NCBI GenBank assembly: GCA_902806435.1
Contig: CADCWO010000132.1
Coordinates: 1 to 52,090 of the forward strand
Source: an uncultured Synechococcales cyanobacterium
GTDB taxonomy: Bacteria; Cyanobacteriota; Cyanobacteriia; Thermosynechococcales; Thermosynechococcaceae
Direction: 5' to 3'
Length of the DNA: 52,090 bases
Shown here: in pieces, positions 1 to 8,956 of the stretch
Layout: each line of letters opens with the position of its first letter
Position numbering within the stretch: position 1 is the stretch's first letter
Translations under genes and position numbers: made by a program
The notes under the pieces: generated by a model
Told to the model about the DNA's origin: nothing
The model's input: only the letters and a program-made list of their open reading frames with translations
Databases searched by the model: none

Positions 1-164
1 CTGAGTATATCCGTTTCTTATCCTAAATAATAGACTTATCTGCCTGAGATGAGCGTACAAGTTAGTTGTTCAAATTGTTGGTGCACAAAGCTGGCCTGTT
101 GATTTTGAGCTAGTAGTTGTACCTGGAACCAAAAATTATTTTCTTAAATCAACAGGAGACAAGT

Positions 165-938
165 GTGAAAGCGGTACTACTTGCTGGAGGATTGGGAACA
201 CGACTAAGCGAAGAAACCTCTATTAAGCCCAAGCCAATGGTTGAAGTAGGAGGCCGACCCATCCTGTGGCACATCATGAAGACTTACGCCGCCCATGGCA
301 TCAACGACTTCATCATTTGCTGTGGCTACAAAGGCTACGTGATCAAAGAATACTTCGCCAACTACTTTTTGCACATGAGCGATGTCACTTTTGACATGCG
401 CTTCAACCAGATGAACGTTCACACCGGCTATGCCGAACCCTGGCGTGTCACATTGGTAGAGACGGGTGAAGCCACAATGACTGGAGGCCGTCTGAAGCGT
501 GTGCGCGAACATTTAGGTAGTGAAACCTTTTGTTTTACCTACGGCGATGGGGTAAGCAACGTCAACATCCAGGAACTCATAGCGTTTCACAAGCAGCAGA
601 ATACCTTAGCAACCTTAACCGCTACCCGTCCAGCTGGGCGGTTTGGTGCTCTTTCCCTAGATCAAGAGCAAGATAAGATTACCAGCTTCCGAGAAAAAGA
701 AGATGGGGATGGAGCCTGGATCAACGGTGGCTACTTTGTCTTAGAGCCCAAAGTGATTGACTACATTCAAGATGACTCAACAATTTGGGAAAAAGACCCT
801 TTAGAAAAACTGGCGCATCAAGAGCAGCTAAGCGCCTATAAACATGCGGGATTCTGGCAGCCAATGGATACACTGCGCGATAAAACCTACCTTGAGGAGC
901 TATGGAAACAAGGCAAAGCCCCTTGGAAGGTGTGGTAA
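165..938 (+). CDS. rfbF: glucose-1-phosphate cytidylyltransferase
   Basis: Makes CDP-glucose from CTP and glucose-1-phosphate, the entry step to CDP-activated deoxysugars for surface glycans. The 257-residue product matches the family length. The nucleotide-binding signature GGLGTRL is at residues 8-14, followed by a [16 protein letters not shown] block, and the family ending [11 protein letters not shown] is present. The GTG at 165 is chosen because AGGAG lies six bases upstream (154-158) and the product then begins directly at the Rossmann strand; an upstream in-frame ATG-less extension to 117 has no support. First gene of a six-gene operon. The usual partner, CDP-glucose 4,6-dehydratase (rfbG), is not downstream; it could lie left of the window. 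Confidence 0.95.
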   Translation: MKAVLLAGGLGTRLSEETSIKPKPMVEVGGRPILWHIMKTYAAHGINDFIICCGYKGYVIKEYFANYFLHMSDVTFDMRFNQMNVHTGYAEPWRVTLVETGEATMTGGRLKRVREHLGSETFCFTYGDGVSNVNIQELIAFHKQQNTLATLTATRPAGRFGALSLDQEQDKITSFREKEDGDGAWINGGYFVLEPKVIDYIQDDSTIWEKDPLEKLAHQEQLSAYKHAGFWQPMDTLRDKTYLEELWKQGKAPWKVW

Positions 939-997
939 CTCCTTTTACGAGGACAGATAAAGTTGGTACACTTCAGTGACAAAGAGCAAAAATACTC

Positions 998-2209
998 ATG
1001 TATGACTTTGTAATCATTGGTGGTGGAATTGTCGGCCTATCCACGGCCCTAGCCTTAGGCCAGCGCTATCCGGACTGTCGCCTGGCTGTACTTGAAAAAG
1101 AAAGTACCTGGGCCTACCACCAGACCGGCAACAACAGCGGCGTCATCCACTCCGGCATTTACTACAAGCCGGGCAGCTTCAAAGCCCAATTTGCCCGTGC
1201 CGGTAGCCACTCGATGGTCGAGTTTTGCCGCGAGCACGGGATTGCCCATGAAGTCTGTGGCAAAGTGATTGTCGCCACTGAACCCCAGGAACTACCGCTA
1301 CTAGAAAACCTCTACCACCGGGGTTTAGAAAATGGCCTCAACGTGACCAGAATCAGTGCCGAGCAAGTCAAAGAAGCCGAACCTCATGTGCGCTGCTTAG
1401 CAGGGATTCGGGTGCCCAGCACAGGGATTGCCGATTACAAACAGGTCTGTCAGAAGTACACCCAGCTAGTCAGCTCTCAAGGAGGAGAACTTCACCTCAA
1501 CACCAAAGTTGAGACTATTGTCCAGGCTGCTGAGGGACACACCCTGGAAACCAACAATGGCAACTTCCACACCCGGTTCGTGATCAACTGTGCCGGGCTG
1601 CACAGCGACCGCATAGCCAAACTTGCCCACCTCAATCCTGAAGCGAAGATCGTGCCCTTCCGAGGAGAGTACTACGAACTGACCCCCGAAAAGCGCTACC
1701 TGGTTAAGACGCTAATTTACCCCGTCCCCAATCCTGAGTTTCCCTTTCTAGGAGTGCACTTCACACGCATGATTGATGGCAGCGTTCATGCTGGCCCTAA
1801 CGCTGTTCTGAGCTTGAAGCGCGAAGGCTATAAAAAGACAGACTTTGACCTGAGAGATTTTGCTGAGGTGATGACTTATCCCGGCTTCTGGAAGCTAGCG
1901 GCTAAGCACGCTGATGAAGGCATCCAAGAAATCATCCGCTCCTTTAGCAAAGCTGCCTTCGTCCGCAGCCTGCAAAAGCTGATCCCAGAAGTCCAATCAG
2001 AGGATCTAGTACCGACCCATGCGGGGGTGCGGGCCCAGGCGCTAAAGCCTGATGGAAAGTTAGTGGATGACTTTTTGATTGTCAAAGGGCCGAACTCCAT
2101 CCACGTTTGTAATGCTCCCTCTCCAGCCGCTACTGCTTCGATTGAGATCGGCAAAGCGATTGTCGAGCAGGTGCCGCAGCTCCAACAGCCATTAACCTCT
2201 AGGCTTTAA
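998..2209 (+). CDS. lhgO: L-2-hydroxyglutarate oxidase-like FAD enzyme
   Basis: FAD-dependent oxidoreductase of the DAO fold, 403 residues. The N-terminal dinucleotide motif GGGIVG is at residues 8-13, followed by the LhgO-typical segment NNSGVIHSGIYYKPGS around residues 48-63 and a C-terminal THAGVRAQAL block. Characterised LhgO oxidises L-2-hydroxyglutarate to 2-oxoglutarate and passes electrons to the membrane quinone pool. Here it lies 59 bases after rfbF and 5 bases before an epimerase gene, so it is part of a sugar-nucleotide operon. That context leaves open that the real substrate is a sugar-derived hydroxy acid. Family assignment is firm; substrate is not. Confidence 0.85.
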   Translation: MYDFVIIGGGIVGLSTALALGQRYPDCRLAVLEKESTWAYHQTGNNSGVIHSGIYYKPGSFKAQFARAGSHSMVEFCREHGIAHEVCGKVIVATEPQELPLLENLYHRGLENGLNVTRISAEQVKEAEPHVRCLAGIRVPSTGIADYKQVCQKYTQLVSSQGGELHLNTKVETIVQAAEGHTLETNNGNFHTRFVINCAGLHSDRIAKLAHLNPEAKIVPFRGEYYELTPEKRYLVKTLIYPVPNPEFPFLGVHFTRMIDGSVHAGPNAVLSLKREGYKKTDFDLRDFAEVMTYPGFWKLAAKHADEGIQEIIRSFSKAAFVRSLQKLIPEVQSEDLVPTHAGVRAQALKPDGKLVDDFLIVKGPNSIHVCNAPSPAATASIEIGKAIVEQVPQLQQPLTSRL

Positions 2210-2214
2210 CCCTT

Positions 2215-3237
2215 ATGAAAATACTTGTCACAGGCACAGAAGGATATCTCGGTTCATTGCTCGCTCCCCTGCTACTGCAACGCGGACATGAGGTGATTGG
2301 CGTTGATACCGGCTTCTACAAAGTGGGCTGGTTGTACAACGGCACCGAGCTGACGGCCAAGACCCTCAACAAAGATATCCGCAAGATCACGGCTGAAGAC
2401 CTGCAAGGGGTGGAGGCAGTTGTGCACATGGCAGAACTGTCCAATGACCCAACTGGGCAGTTGTCTCCCACGATCACCTTCGACATTAATCACAAAGGCT
2501 CTGTACGCTTGGCGAATTTAGCAAAAGCGGCTGGGGCGCGACGCTTTGTCTACATGTCCTCCTGTAGTGTTTATGGAGTTGCGACCGGGGAGGATGTCAC
2601 TGAGGCGTCAGCCACTAATCCCCAGACCGACTATGCTATCTGCAAGACTTTGGTGGAGCGCGATCTTCAGCCGATGGCTGATGACGATTTCTCCCCCACC
2701 TTTATGCGCAATGCCACCGCCTTTGGTGCCTCACCCCGAATGCGCTTTGACATTGTGCTCAATAACCTGGCAGGGCTGGCGTGGACAACTAAAGAAATCA
2801 AAATGACCAGTGATGGCACTCCCTGGCGACCTCTAGTTCATGCTTTAGATATTGCTAAGGCGATTATCTGCACCCTGGAAGCACCCAGAGATGTAGTCCA
2901 CAATCAAATCTTCAATGTGGGGGATACAGCTCAAAACTACCAGGTCAAAGAGATTGCCCAAACCGTGGCGCAAGTGTTCAAAGGCTGCCAGCTGAGCTTT
3001 GGCGATAGTGGGGCAGACAACCGCAGCTACCGGGTGTCCTTTGCCAAGATCAACACGACCTTGCCAGGATTCAAGTGTGACTGGAATGCCCAGCGCGGTG
3101 CTCAGCAGTTGTACGACTTGTTCCAGCAAATTGACCTGTCTGACGATACGTTCCAGTTTAGAGGCTTTACTCGCCTAAAGCAGTTGGAGTACCTGATTGG
3201 TACCCAACAAATTGATAAAGATTTCTTCTGGAGATAG
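2215..3237 (+). CDS. NAD-dependent epimerase/dehydratase (extended SDR)
   Basis: Extended short-chain dehydrogenase acting on nucleotide sugars, 340 residues. The Rossmann motif GTEGYLGS is at residues 7-14. Catalytic SSCSVYG is followed by YAICK, the Y-x3-K pair, near residue 140. The final approximately 35 residues form a C-terminal tail typical of this subfamily. Begins 5 bases after the lhgO stop and ends 3 bases before the next gene, so it is translationally coupled. By position it could act as the 4,6-dehydratase, 4-epimerase or reductase step on the CDP sugar. The sequence alone does not say which. Confidence 0.85.
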   Translation: MKILVTGTEGYLGSLLAPLLLQRGHEVIGVDTGFYKVGWLYNGTELTAKTLNKDIRKITAEDLQGVEAVVHMAELSNDPTGQLSPTITFDINHKGSVRLANLAKAAGARRFVYMSSCSVYGVATGEDVTEASATNPQTDYAICKTLVERDLQPMADDDFSPTFMRNATAFGASPRMRFDIVLNNLAGLAWTTKEIKMTSDGTPWRPLVHALDIAKAIICTLEAPRDVVHNQIFNVGDTAQNYQVKEIAQTVAQVFKGCQLSFGDSGADNRSYRVSFAKINTTLPGFKCDWNAQRGAQQLYDLFQQIDLSDDTFQFRGFTRLKQLEYLIGTQQIDKDFFWR

Positions 3238-3240
3238 TTA

Positions 3241-3786
3241 ATGATCTTTACTGAAACTAAACTCAAAGATGCCTTCTTCATTGACCTCGACTTGCGCTCA
3301 GATGATCGTGGGGCATTCGCCCGGACGTTCTGCGCTAAAGAATTTGCAGAGCATGGCCTCAAGCCGAGTGTTGCCCAGTGCAACCTTTCGTTCAACCACA
3401 AAGCTGGAACACTGCGGGGAATGCACTATCAAATTCCTCCAGCATCCGAAACTAAGCTTGTTCGCTGCACCAAAGGCGCGATCTATGACGTAATTATCGA
3501 CATGCGTCCTGACTCGCCCACCTACAGGCAGCACATCGGTGTCGAACTCACAGCCGACAACCGCCGCGCCCTTTATGTGCCAGAACTGTTTGCTCATGGC
3601 TATCAAGCCCTGAGCGATGGAGCCGAAGTTGTCTATCAGGTCGGTGAATTTTACACCCCCGGCTACGAGCGCGGCATCCGCTACGATGACCCTGCCTTTA
3701 ATATCCAGTGGCCGCTGCCCGTAACGGTGATTTCCGAAAAGGACGCTGCCTGGAAGCCGTTTGAATCAGTGGCGGTCGGCGTGTAG
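3241..3786 (+). CDS. dTDP-4-dehydrorhamnose 3,5-epimerase-family protein
   Basis: RmlC-type cupin of 181 residues. The catalytic His sits in GTLRGMHYQ (His62). The acid Tyr lies near residue 132 (EVVYQVGEFYTPGYERG), and the Asp of the dyad lies in RYDDPAF. All expected catalytic residues are present. This is the first of two RfbC homologues in the window. It is embedded in the rfbF operon, not in the dTDP-rhamnose operon, and it diverges from the second copy (6434-6976), so it probably epimerises a CDP-activated 4-keto sugar instead. ATG follows the previous stop by three bases. Confidence 0.88.
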   Translation: MIFTETKLKDAFFIDLDLRSDDRGAFARTFCAKEFAEHGLKPSVAQCNLSFNHKAGTLRGMHYQIPPASETKLVRCTKGAIYDVIIDMRPDSPTYRQHIGVELTADNRRALYVPELFAHGYQALSDGAEVVYQVGEFYTPGYERGIRYDDPAFNIQWPLPVTVISEKDAAWKPFESVAVGV

Positions 3787-3838
3787 CCAAAGGCACGGGT
3801 ACGGCACGACAGCCCATCTCCTCGTTAAGGTGACTTGC

Positions 3839-4774
3839 ATGAAGTTAAGCGTCATTCTGCCCTACTTCAACAGTGCTAAAACAATCGCCCTTCAGCTTGA
3901 AGCGCTTGCTCATCAGTGCTGGTCTGAACCTTGGGAACTCGTCGTAGTCAACAATGGTTCAACCGATGACTCCATGCAGATTGTAGAAAGCTACCGCAAT
4001 CTCCTGCCCAACCTGCGGATTGTGGATGCCTACGTTCCACCCGCACCCAGGCTGGGCGTTTCTCACTCCTATAACGTCGGCGTACAGGCGGCCAAAGGTG
4101 ATGCGGTTGCTTTCTGTGAAGCAGACGACGAGGTTGCACCAGACTGGCTCGTCACGGTAGGAACAGCACTTGATCGATATGACTTCGTATCGGGTGCACT
4201 GGAATACCAGCGGCTCAATGAACCCTGGATTGTAGAAGCACATGGCAGCGGGGCGCAGTCACAGGAATTGGTGGCGGTGGGGCACAAGCCTTATTTGCCG
4301 TTTGCCTACGGCTGCAATCTTGGCATGAAGCGGGCTGTGTATGAAACGGTGGGCGAGTTTGATGAATCGTTTCCTTGCGCCTGGGATATGGACTATTCCT
4401 TTCGAGCGCAGCTGGCCGGCTTTCAGCTGCATTTCGTACCAAACCTCGTCGTTCACTACCGTGTCCGCCATAAGTGGCGTGATATCTATCGGCAAAGCCG
4501 GAACTGGGGCGAGGACAATCCACTAGTGCGCAAGCGATACGGTGCTGGCATGGGCAAACTCGAACTGCCAAACAGGACGATAGCGCTCTTAGGACATTTG
4601 CTGAAAGTGTGGCAGGTTTCTAATCGAACTGCCTTTGCTAGCTGGCTATTCAGCTTCGGGTGGCAGGTCGGTGAAATTCAAGGACTGCTCAAGCATTTCG
4701 TCTGGGGTTTGTTTAGCGATCATCGAAACTCCGGCTTAGCCCGCCGTGACGGTCTGAAGTTCCAAGCGCGTTAA
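3839..4774 (+). CDS. glycosyltransferase family 2
   Basis: GT-A fold glycosyltransferase, 311 residues, likely adding a sugar during polysaccharide or O-antigen assembly on the cytoplasmic face. It opens with the GT2 strand LSVILPYFNSAKTI. It has NNGSTDDS near residue 40 and an acidic EADDEV metal-binding region near residue 100. There is no clear multi-spanning membrane domain, so this is not a synthase. ATG at 3839 is preferred because AAGGTGA lies five bases upstream (3827-3833). Same operon as the flanking sugar genes. Confidence 0.88.
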   Translation: MKLSVILPYFNSAKTIALQLEALAHQCWSEPWELVVVNNGSTDDSMQIVESYRNLLPNLRIVDAYVPPAPRLGVSHSYNVGVQAAKGDAVAFCEADDEVAPDWLVTVGTALDRYDFVSGALEYQRLNEPWIVEAHGSGAQSQELVAVGHKPYLPFAYGCNLGMKRAVYETVGEFDESFPCAWDMDYSFRAQLAGFQLHFVPNLVVHYRVRHKWRDIYRQSRNWGEDNPLVRKRYGAGMGKLELPNRTIALLGHLLKVWQVSNRTAFASWLFSFGWQVGEIQGLLKHFVWGLFSDHRNSGLARRDGLKFQAR

Positions 4775-4815
4775 GCGCATGTGCTGAATCTAAAGAATAT
4801 TTGTGGGAGTTAATT

Positions 4816-6129
4816 ATGATTATTGTTGATACAGCCTTGAAAGCACGCGCCGAAGCAGATAATCCCGTGCGAGTTGGGATGATTGGCGCCGGCTTTATGG
4901 GCCGCGGGATTGCCAACCAAATCGTCAATTCAGTTCCGGGTATGGAGCTAGTAGCAATCTTCAACCGCAGCGTTGACGGGGCAAAACGTGCCTATACGGA
5001 AGCTGGGATTGAAGACCTGCGCCAAGTCAAGACCGTCGCGGATTTGGAAGACTCGATTGCACAGGGCAAATATGCCGTCACTGACGATGCGATGCTCATT
5101 TGTCAGGCTGAAGGCATTGATGCGATCATCGAAGTGACGGGCACTGTCGAGTTTGGGGCTGAGGTCGTCCTAGAGGCAATTGCCCACCGCAAGCATGTCA
5201 TCTTGATGAACGCCGAGCTAGATGGCACGATTGGACCAATTCTTAAAGTACATGCAGACCGAGCTGGGGTGATTCTCACCGCCTCAGATGGCGACCAGCC
5301 AGGGGTACAGATGAACCTCTACCGCTTTGTCAACAGCATTGGGCTCACCCCACTACTGTGCGGCAACATCAAGGGTCTGCAGGACCCCTACCGCAACCCA
5401 ACCACCCAAGAAGCTTTTGCCAAACGCTGGGGCCAAAAAGCTCACATGGTTACCAGCTTTGCTGATGGCTCTAAAATCTCCTTTGAACAAGCGATTGTTG
5501 CCAATGCAACTGGGATGAGTATTGCCCAGCGTGGCATGCTTGGCTACAACCACAAGGGTCATGTCGATGAGATGACGGGCAAGTACGACGTGGAGCAGTT
5601 GCAGGCACTAGGTGGCATTGTCGACTATGTAGTCGGAGCTCAACCTGGTCCCGGTATCTTTGTCTTTGCGACCCATGACGACCCGAAGCAACAGCACTAC
5701 CTCAACCTCTACAAGTTAGGGGAAGGTCCCTTGTACAGCTTCTACACCCCCTACCACCTGTGCCACTTTGAGGTGCCCTTGTCAGTGGCACGCGCTGTAC
5801 TGTTTCAGGATGCGGTGATGGCTCCGCTGGCCGGGCCACGAGTGGATGTGGTGACAACCGCCAAGATTGACCTGAAAGCTGGGGAAACGCTGGATGGGAT
5901 TGGCTACTACATGAGCTATGGCCAGTGCGAGAAGGCTGATGTTACTCAGGCTCAGGACTTGCTGCCGATGGGTCTAGCAGAAGGTTGCCGCTTGAAGCGG
6001 GATGTGGCTAAGGACCAGGTGCTTACCTATGAGGATGTTGAGCTGCCGGAGGGTCGCCTGGCGGATAAGCTGCGTGCTGAGCAGAACACCTACTTTGCTT
6101 CAGTCAAACAACCGGTGGCAATCAGCTAA
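4816..6129 (+). CDS. homoserine dehydrogenase-like NAD(P) oxidoreductase with SAF domain
   Basis: 437 residues. An N-terminal NAD(P)-binding domain (GMIGAGFMGRGIANQ, residues 20-35) resembles homoserine dehydrogenase and Gfo/Idh/MocA enzymes. A C-terminal SAF-like segment (about 350-420) contains the alternating KAGETLDGIG and RDVAKDQVLTYEDV motifs that SAF domains share with sialate synthase antifreeze-like domains. GGGAG at 4804-4809 precedes the ATG at 4816. Last gene of the rfbF operon. Members of this family occur in polysaccharide and sugar-acid gene clusters, but I know of no settled substrate. Activity on a branched or keto sugar intermediate is inference. Confidence 0.8.
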   Translation: MIIVDTALKARAEADNPVRVGMIGAGFMGRGIANQIVNSVPGMELVAIFNRSVDGAKRAYTEAGIEDLRQVKTVADLEDSIAQGKYAVTDDAMLICQAEGIDAIIEVTGTVEFGAEVVLEAIAHRKHVILMNAELDGTIGPILKVHADRAGVILTASDGDQPGVQMNLYRFVNSIGLTPLLCGNIKGLQDPYRNPTTQEAFAKRWGQKAHMVTSFADGSKISFEQAIVANATGMSIAQRGMLGYNHKGHVDEMTGKYDVEQLQALGGIVDYVVGAQPGPGIFVFATHDDPKQQHYLNLYKLGEGPLYSFYTPYHLCHFEVPLSVARAVLFQDAVMAPLAGPRVDVVTTAKIDLKAGETLDGIGYYMSYGQCEKADVTQAQDLLPMGLAEGCRLKRDVAKDQVLTYEDVELPEGRLADKLRAEQNTYFASVKQPVAIS

Positions 6130-6136
6130 GTTCCTC

Positions 6137-6152
6137 CTCTAGCTGCCTAGAG
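6137..6152 (+). terminator. possible weak terminator after the rfbF operon
   Basis: Perfect six-base arms CTCTAG and CTAGAG enclose a four-base loop only 8 bases after the stop codon of the SAF oxidoreductase. A pyrimidine-rich stretch follows, not a clean U-tract, so termination strength is doubtful. Confidence 0.35.
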
Positions 6153-6312
6153 CTACTTCTTCTCATCTTAATCTTTTGCTTAATGCTGTTGCAGCCTGAA
6201 GTTTTCTGGGTACTCTATGTTTACGAACTCACTAAGGGCTAGTAGATAAAAAATGCTACGACCCACTCAACTAAATTTTGAAGTGAGTATGCGAATCTCA
6301 GAGAGGCACCAA

Positions 6313-6346
6313 CTTAAATCGAAGTGTTTGTTACTTCTAATTTAAG
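6313..6346. other. intergenic stem-loop
   Basis: Outer arms CTTAAAT (6313-6319) and ATTTAAG (6340-6346) and inner arms GAAGT (6321-6325) and ACTTC (6333-6337) pair around a seven-base loop. This gives 12 base pairs with two small bulges. There is no U-tract on either side. It lies 88 bases before rfbC and could be a leader structure or a protein-binding dyad. Confidence 0.45.
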
Positions 6347-6433
6347 GGAGTCTAATTCGAGTCGTGCCCGCAGTTCCAATTCTTAATGCTGCCAATACTC
6401 AGCGCTAAGTCTGTGCATAGCAAAAAGGTTACG

Positions 6434-6976
6434 ATGAACATTTTGTCTACCCAGATCTCTGATGTTTTAATTATTGAACCTCAGGTTTTTGAAGATGAGC
6501 GTGGCTTTTTCTATGAGAGCTGTAGTGAAAGAACTTTCATCGAAAAGACGGGTGTAGCAGCTCATTTCGTTCAAGATAACCATTCCTATTCCTACCAGCA
6601 TGTTCTGCGCGGCCTTCACTATCAGATTCAAAAGGCCCAAGGAAAGCTTGTGCGGACGATCGCAGGCACTGTGTTTGATGTGGCAGTAGACCTGAGAAAA
6701 CGCTCCCCCACTTTTGGTCAGTGGACTAGCTGCTTACTTAGCGCCGATAATAAGCGGCAGCTTTGGGTTCCTGAGGGGTTTGCTCACGGCTTTTTAGTCC
6801 TTTCACAATCTGCCGAGGTTGTATATAAAACAACTGACTACTACGCCCCTCAGTATGAGCGGTGCATCCTTTGGAACGATCCTGACCTAGCAATTGACTG
6901 GCCGCTGACCGCAGATCCAGTGATATCTGCAAAAGATCGAGCCGGCCAGCCCTTCAAGATAGCCGAGCTCTTCTGA
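6434..6976 (+). CDS. rfbC: dTDP-4-dehydrorhamnose 3,5-epimerase
   Basis: Converts dTDP-4-keto-6-deoxyglucose to dTDP-4-keto-rhamnose. 180 residues, normal for RmlC. Catalytic His62 sits in LRGLHYQ. Tyr and Asp are in EVVYKTTDYYAPQYERC and LWNDPDLAIDWP. ATG at 6434 follows AAAGG by five bases; an extension to 6386 would add residues absent from the family. Its TGA overlaps the ATG of rfbD (TGATG), showing translational coupling. First gene of a canonical four-gene dTDP-L-rhamnose operon. Confidence 0.95.
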   Translation: MNILSTQISDVLIIEPQVFEDERGFFYESCSERTFIEKTGVAAHFVQDNHSYSYQHVLRGLHYQIQKAQGKLVRTIAGTVFDVAVDLRKRSPTFGQWTSCLLSADNKRQLWVPEGFAHGFLVLSQSAEVVYKTTDYYAPQYERCILWNDPDLAIDWPLTADPVISAKDRAGQPFKIAELF

Positions 6977-7890
6977 TGAGACAGATTTTACTGACAGGCA
7001 TTACTGGCCAGCTGGGACAGGAACTACAGCGAACCCTTTTACCCCTGGGGAATGTCACGGCCACAGAGCGCGGGGGAATAGACCTAGCACAGCCAATGAG
7101 AATTCGACAGGCCATCCGAGAGATTAAGCCTGACTTGATCGTCAATTCTGCCGCCTACACCGCTGTCGACAAAGCTGAGACTGAAACTGAACTTGCCCAA
7201 TCTATCAATGCAGTCGCTCCACTCATCATGGCTGAGGAAGCCCAGCGGCTCAGAGCAAGCCTAGTTCATATTTCTACGGATTATATCTTCGATGGTCTGA
7301 AAAATACTCCCTATACGGAAGAAGATACTCCATACCCGCTCAGTGTTTATGGCGAATCCAAACTAGCGGGCGAGGAGGGAATTCGACAAGTCTGCGATCG
7401 CCACACTATTCTCAGGACTGCTTGGGTTTATGGCGCTTTTGGTAAAAGCAATTTTGTCAAAACCATGCTGAGGTTGGGTGCTGAGCGCGATGAGATCCGG
7501 GTGGTTGCTGATCAGGTTGGTACCCCTACGTGGGCTAGAGACATCGCTAAAGCGATCGCCCAATTGTCCCAACTAAATCTAGAGAAGACACAAGAGCCTC
7601 CTCCTGGAAAGACTTATCATTTCACCAATAGTGGCATTGCAAGTTGGTATGACTTCGCGATTGCCATCTTTGAGGAAGCTAGAAAGCTTGGATATAAGCT
7701 GAAAGTGCAACGCGTTGTACCCATCACTACATCTGAATATCCCACGCTGGCTCAGCGTCCGGCCTACTCAGTACTTTCTCATCAAAAAATTTCAGCTGTC
7801 TTAGGAAGCTATCCCCCTCATTGGCGACAGGGAATTCAGCAAACCCTTTTAGAACTTTACAATTTTAGCGATGAAAGCAATTATTCTTAG
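6976..7890 (+). CDS. rfbD: dTDP-4-dehydrorhamnose reductase
   Basis: Reduces dTDP-4-keto-L-rhamnose to dTDP-L-rhamnose with NAD(P)H, the last step of the pathway. 304 residues. Rossmann GITGQLGQE at residues 8-16. HISTDYIFDG and YGESKLAGE supply the catalytic Thr/Tyr-x3-Lys set. The gene overlaps rfbC by one base and rfbA by 20 bases. Confidence 0.95.
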   Translation: MRQILLTGITGQLGQELQRTLLPLGNVTATERGGIDLAQPMRIRQAIREIKPDLIVNSAAYTAVDKAETETELAQSINAVAPLIMAEEAQRLRASLVHISTDYIFDGLKNTPYTEEDTPYPLSVYGESKLAGEEGIRQVCDRHTILRTAWVYGAFGKSNFVKTMLRLGAERDEIRVVADQVGTPTWARDIAKAIAQLSQLNLEKTQEPPPGKTYHFTNSGIASWYDFAIAIFEEARKLGYKLKVQRVVPITTSEYPTLAQRPAYSVLSHQKISAVLGSYPPHWRQGIQQTLLELYNFSDESNYS

Positions 7891-8944
7891 CGGCGGTAAG
7901 GGAACTCGTCTGCGCCCCCTAACTTATACCGGGGCGAAACAGCTTGTCCCTGTCGCCAACAAGCCGATCCTTTGGTATGGCATCGAAGCAATTGTCGCTG
8001 CAGGCATTACTGACATTAACATTATCATCAGTCCCGAAACGGGAGAAGAAGTGAAGGCTAAGACGGGGAATGGCGACCACTTTGGTGCCAGGATTACTTA
8101 TACTCTTCAGGAACATCCTGGAGGCCTAGCTCACGCCGTTAAAATGGCTCAACCCTTCCTTGGGGATTCTCCTTTTGTGATGTATCTAGGCGACAACCTC
8201 ATTCAAAGCGAGCTGCGCCTATTCCTTGATCACTTTAAAGCGCAAAAACTAGATGCTTTAACAATCCTTAAATCCGTTGCCAACCCTAGTGCTTTTGGTG
8301 TCGCTAAAGTTGATGCTGAGGGACGAGTATTGCATCTAGTGGAAAAACCCAAAATTCCTCCCTCAAACCTTGCCCTGGTCGGTATTTACTTCTTCGACCG
8401 TGCTATTCACCATGCGATCGCTAGCATTCAACCTTCTGCCAGGGGAGAACTCGAAATTACTGATGCCATTCAATTCTTGATTGACTCTTCCAAACAAGTA
8501 GAAGCTCGTCAGCTGGAAGGGTGGTGGCTAGACACAGGGAAAAAGGATGACCTCCTTGAAGCCAACCGAATTATTCTCGATACCTGTCTAAGCGCTGCTG
8601 TTGAGGGCCAAATTGATGAAAGCAGCCAAGTAATTGGGCGGGTGCAGATTGGCCGAGGGACTCAGCTCATCAACTGCACGATTCGCGGCCCAGTAATAAT
8701 TGGCAGTGACTGCTATCTAGAAAACTGCTTCATTGGTCCTTATAGCAGTATTGCTGACCAAGCCACTTTGATTGATGTTGACCTTGAGCATAGCGTGATT
8801 TTGCAAGGGGCAAAATTAGAGAACATTCATCAGCGGGTTGTGGATAGTGTGATTGGGCAACGTGCTCATCTTAAATTTGCACCCCAAAGGCCCAAGGCTT
8901 TACGTTTTTTGATTGGAGATGACTGTCAAATCGAGCTAGCGTGA
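7871..8944 (+). CDS. rfbA: glucose-1-phosphate thymidylyltransferase, long form
   Basis: Makes dTDP-glucose from dTTP and glucose-1-phosphate. 357 residues, that is the long RmlA type. The N-terminal nucleotidyltransferase (GGKGTRLRPLTYTGAKQLVP, residues 8-27) is followed after residue 245 by left-handed beta-helix hexapeptide repeats (IGRGTQLINCTIRGPVIIG region). Short RmlA enzymes lack these repeats. GEL and WLDTGKKDDL sugar-binding motifs are present. The start lies inside rfbD, so translation is coupled. Confidence 0.93.
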   Translation: MKAIILSGGKGTRLRPLTYTGAKQLVPVANKPILWYGIEAIVAAGITDINIIISPETGEEVKAKTGNGDHFGARITYTLQEHPGGLAHAVKMAQPFLGDSPFVMYLGDNLIQSELRLFLDHFKAQKLDALTILKSVANPSAFGVAKVDAEGRVLHLVEKPKIPPSNLALVGIYFFDRAIHHAIASIQPSARGELEITDAIQFLIDSSKQVEARQLEGWWLDTGKKDDLLEANRIILDTCLSAAVEGQIDESSQVIGRVQIGRGTQLINCTIRGPVIIGSDCYLENCFIGPYSSIADQATLIDVDLEHSVILQGAKLENIHQRVVDSVIGQRAHLKFAPQRPKALRFLIGDDCQIELA

Positions 8945-8956
8945 TTGCCCAAAACA

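Larger units (their letters stand above)
6130..6433. other. intergenic region between the two sugar operons
   Basis: About 300 bases without a convincing gene. It holds two stem-loops (6137-6152 and 6313-6346, listed separately) and presumably the promoter for the rfbC operon, for which I see no clear -35/-10 pair. Confidence 0.6.
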
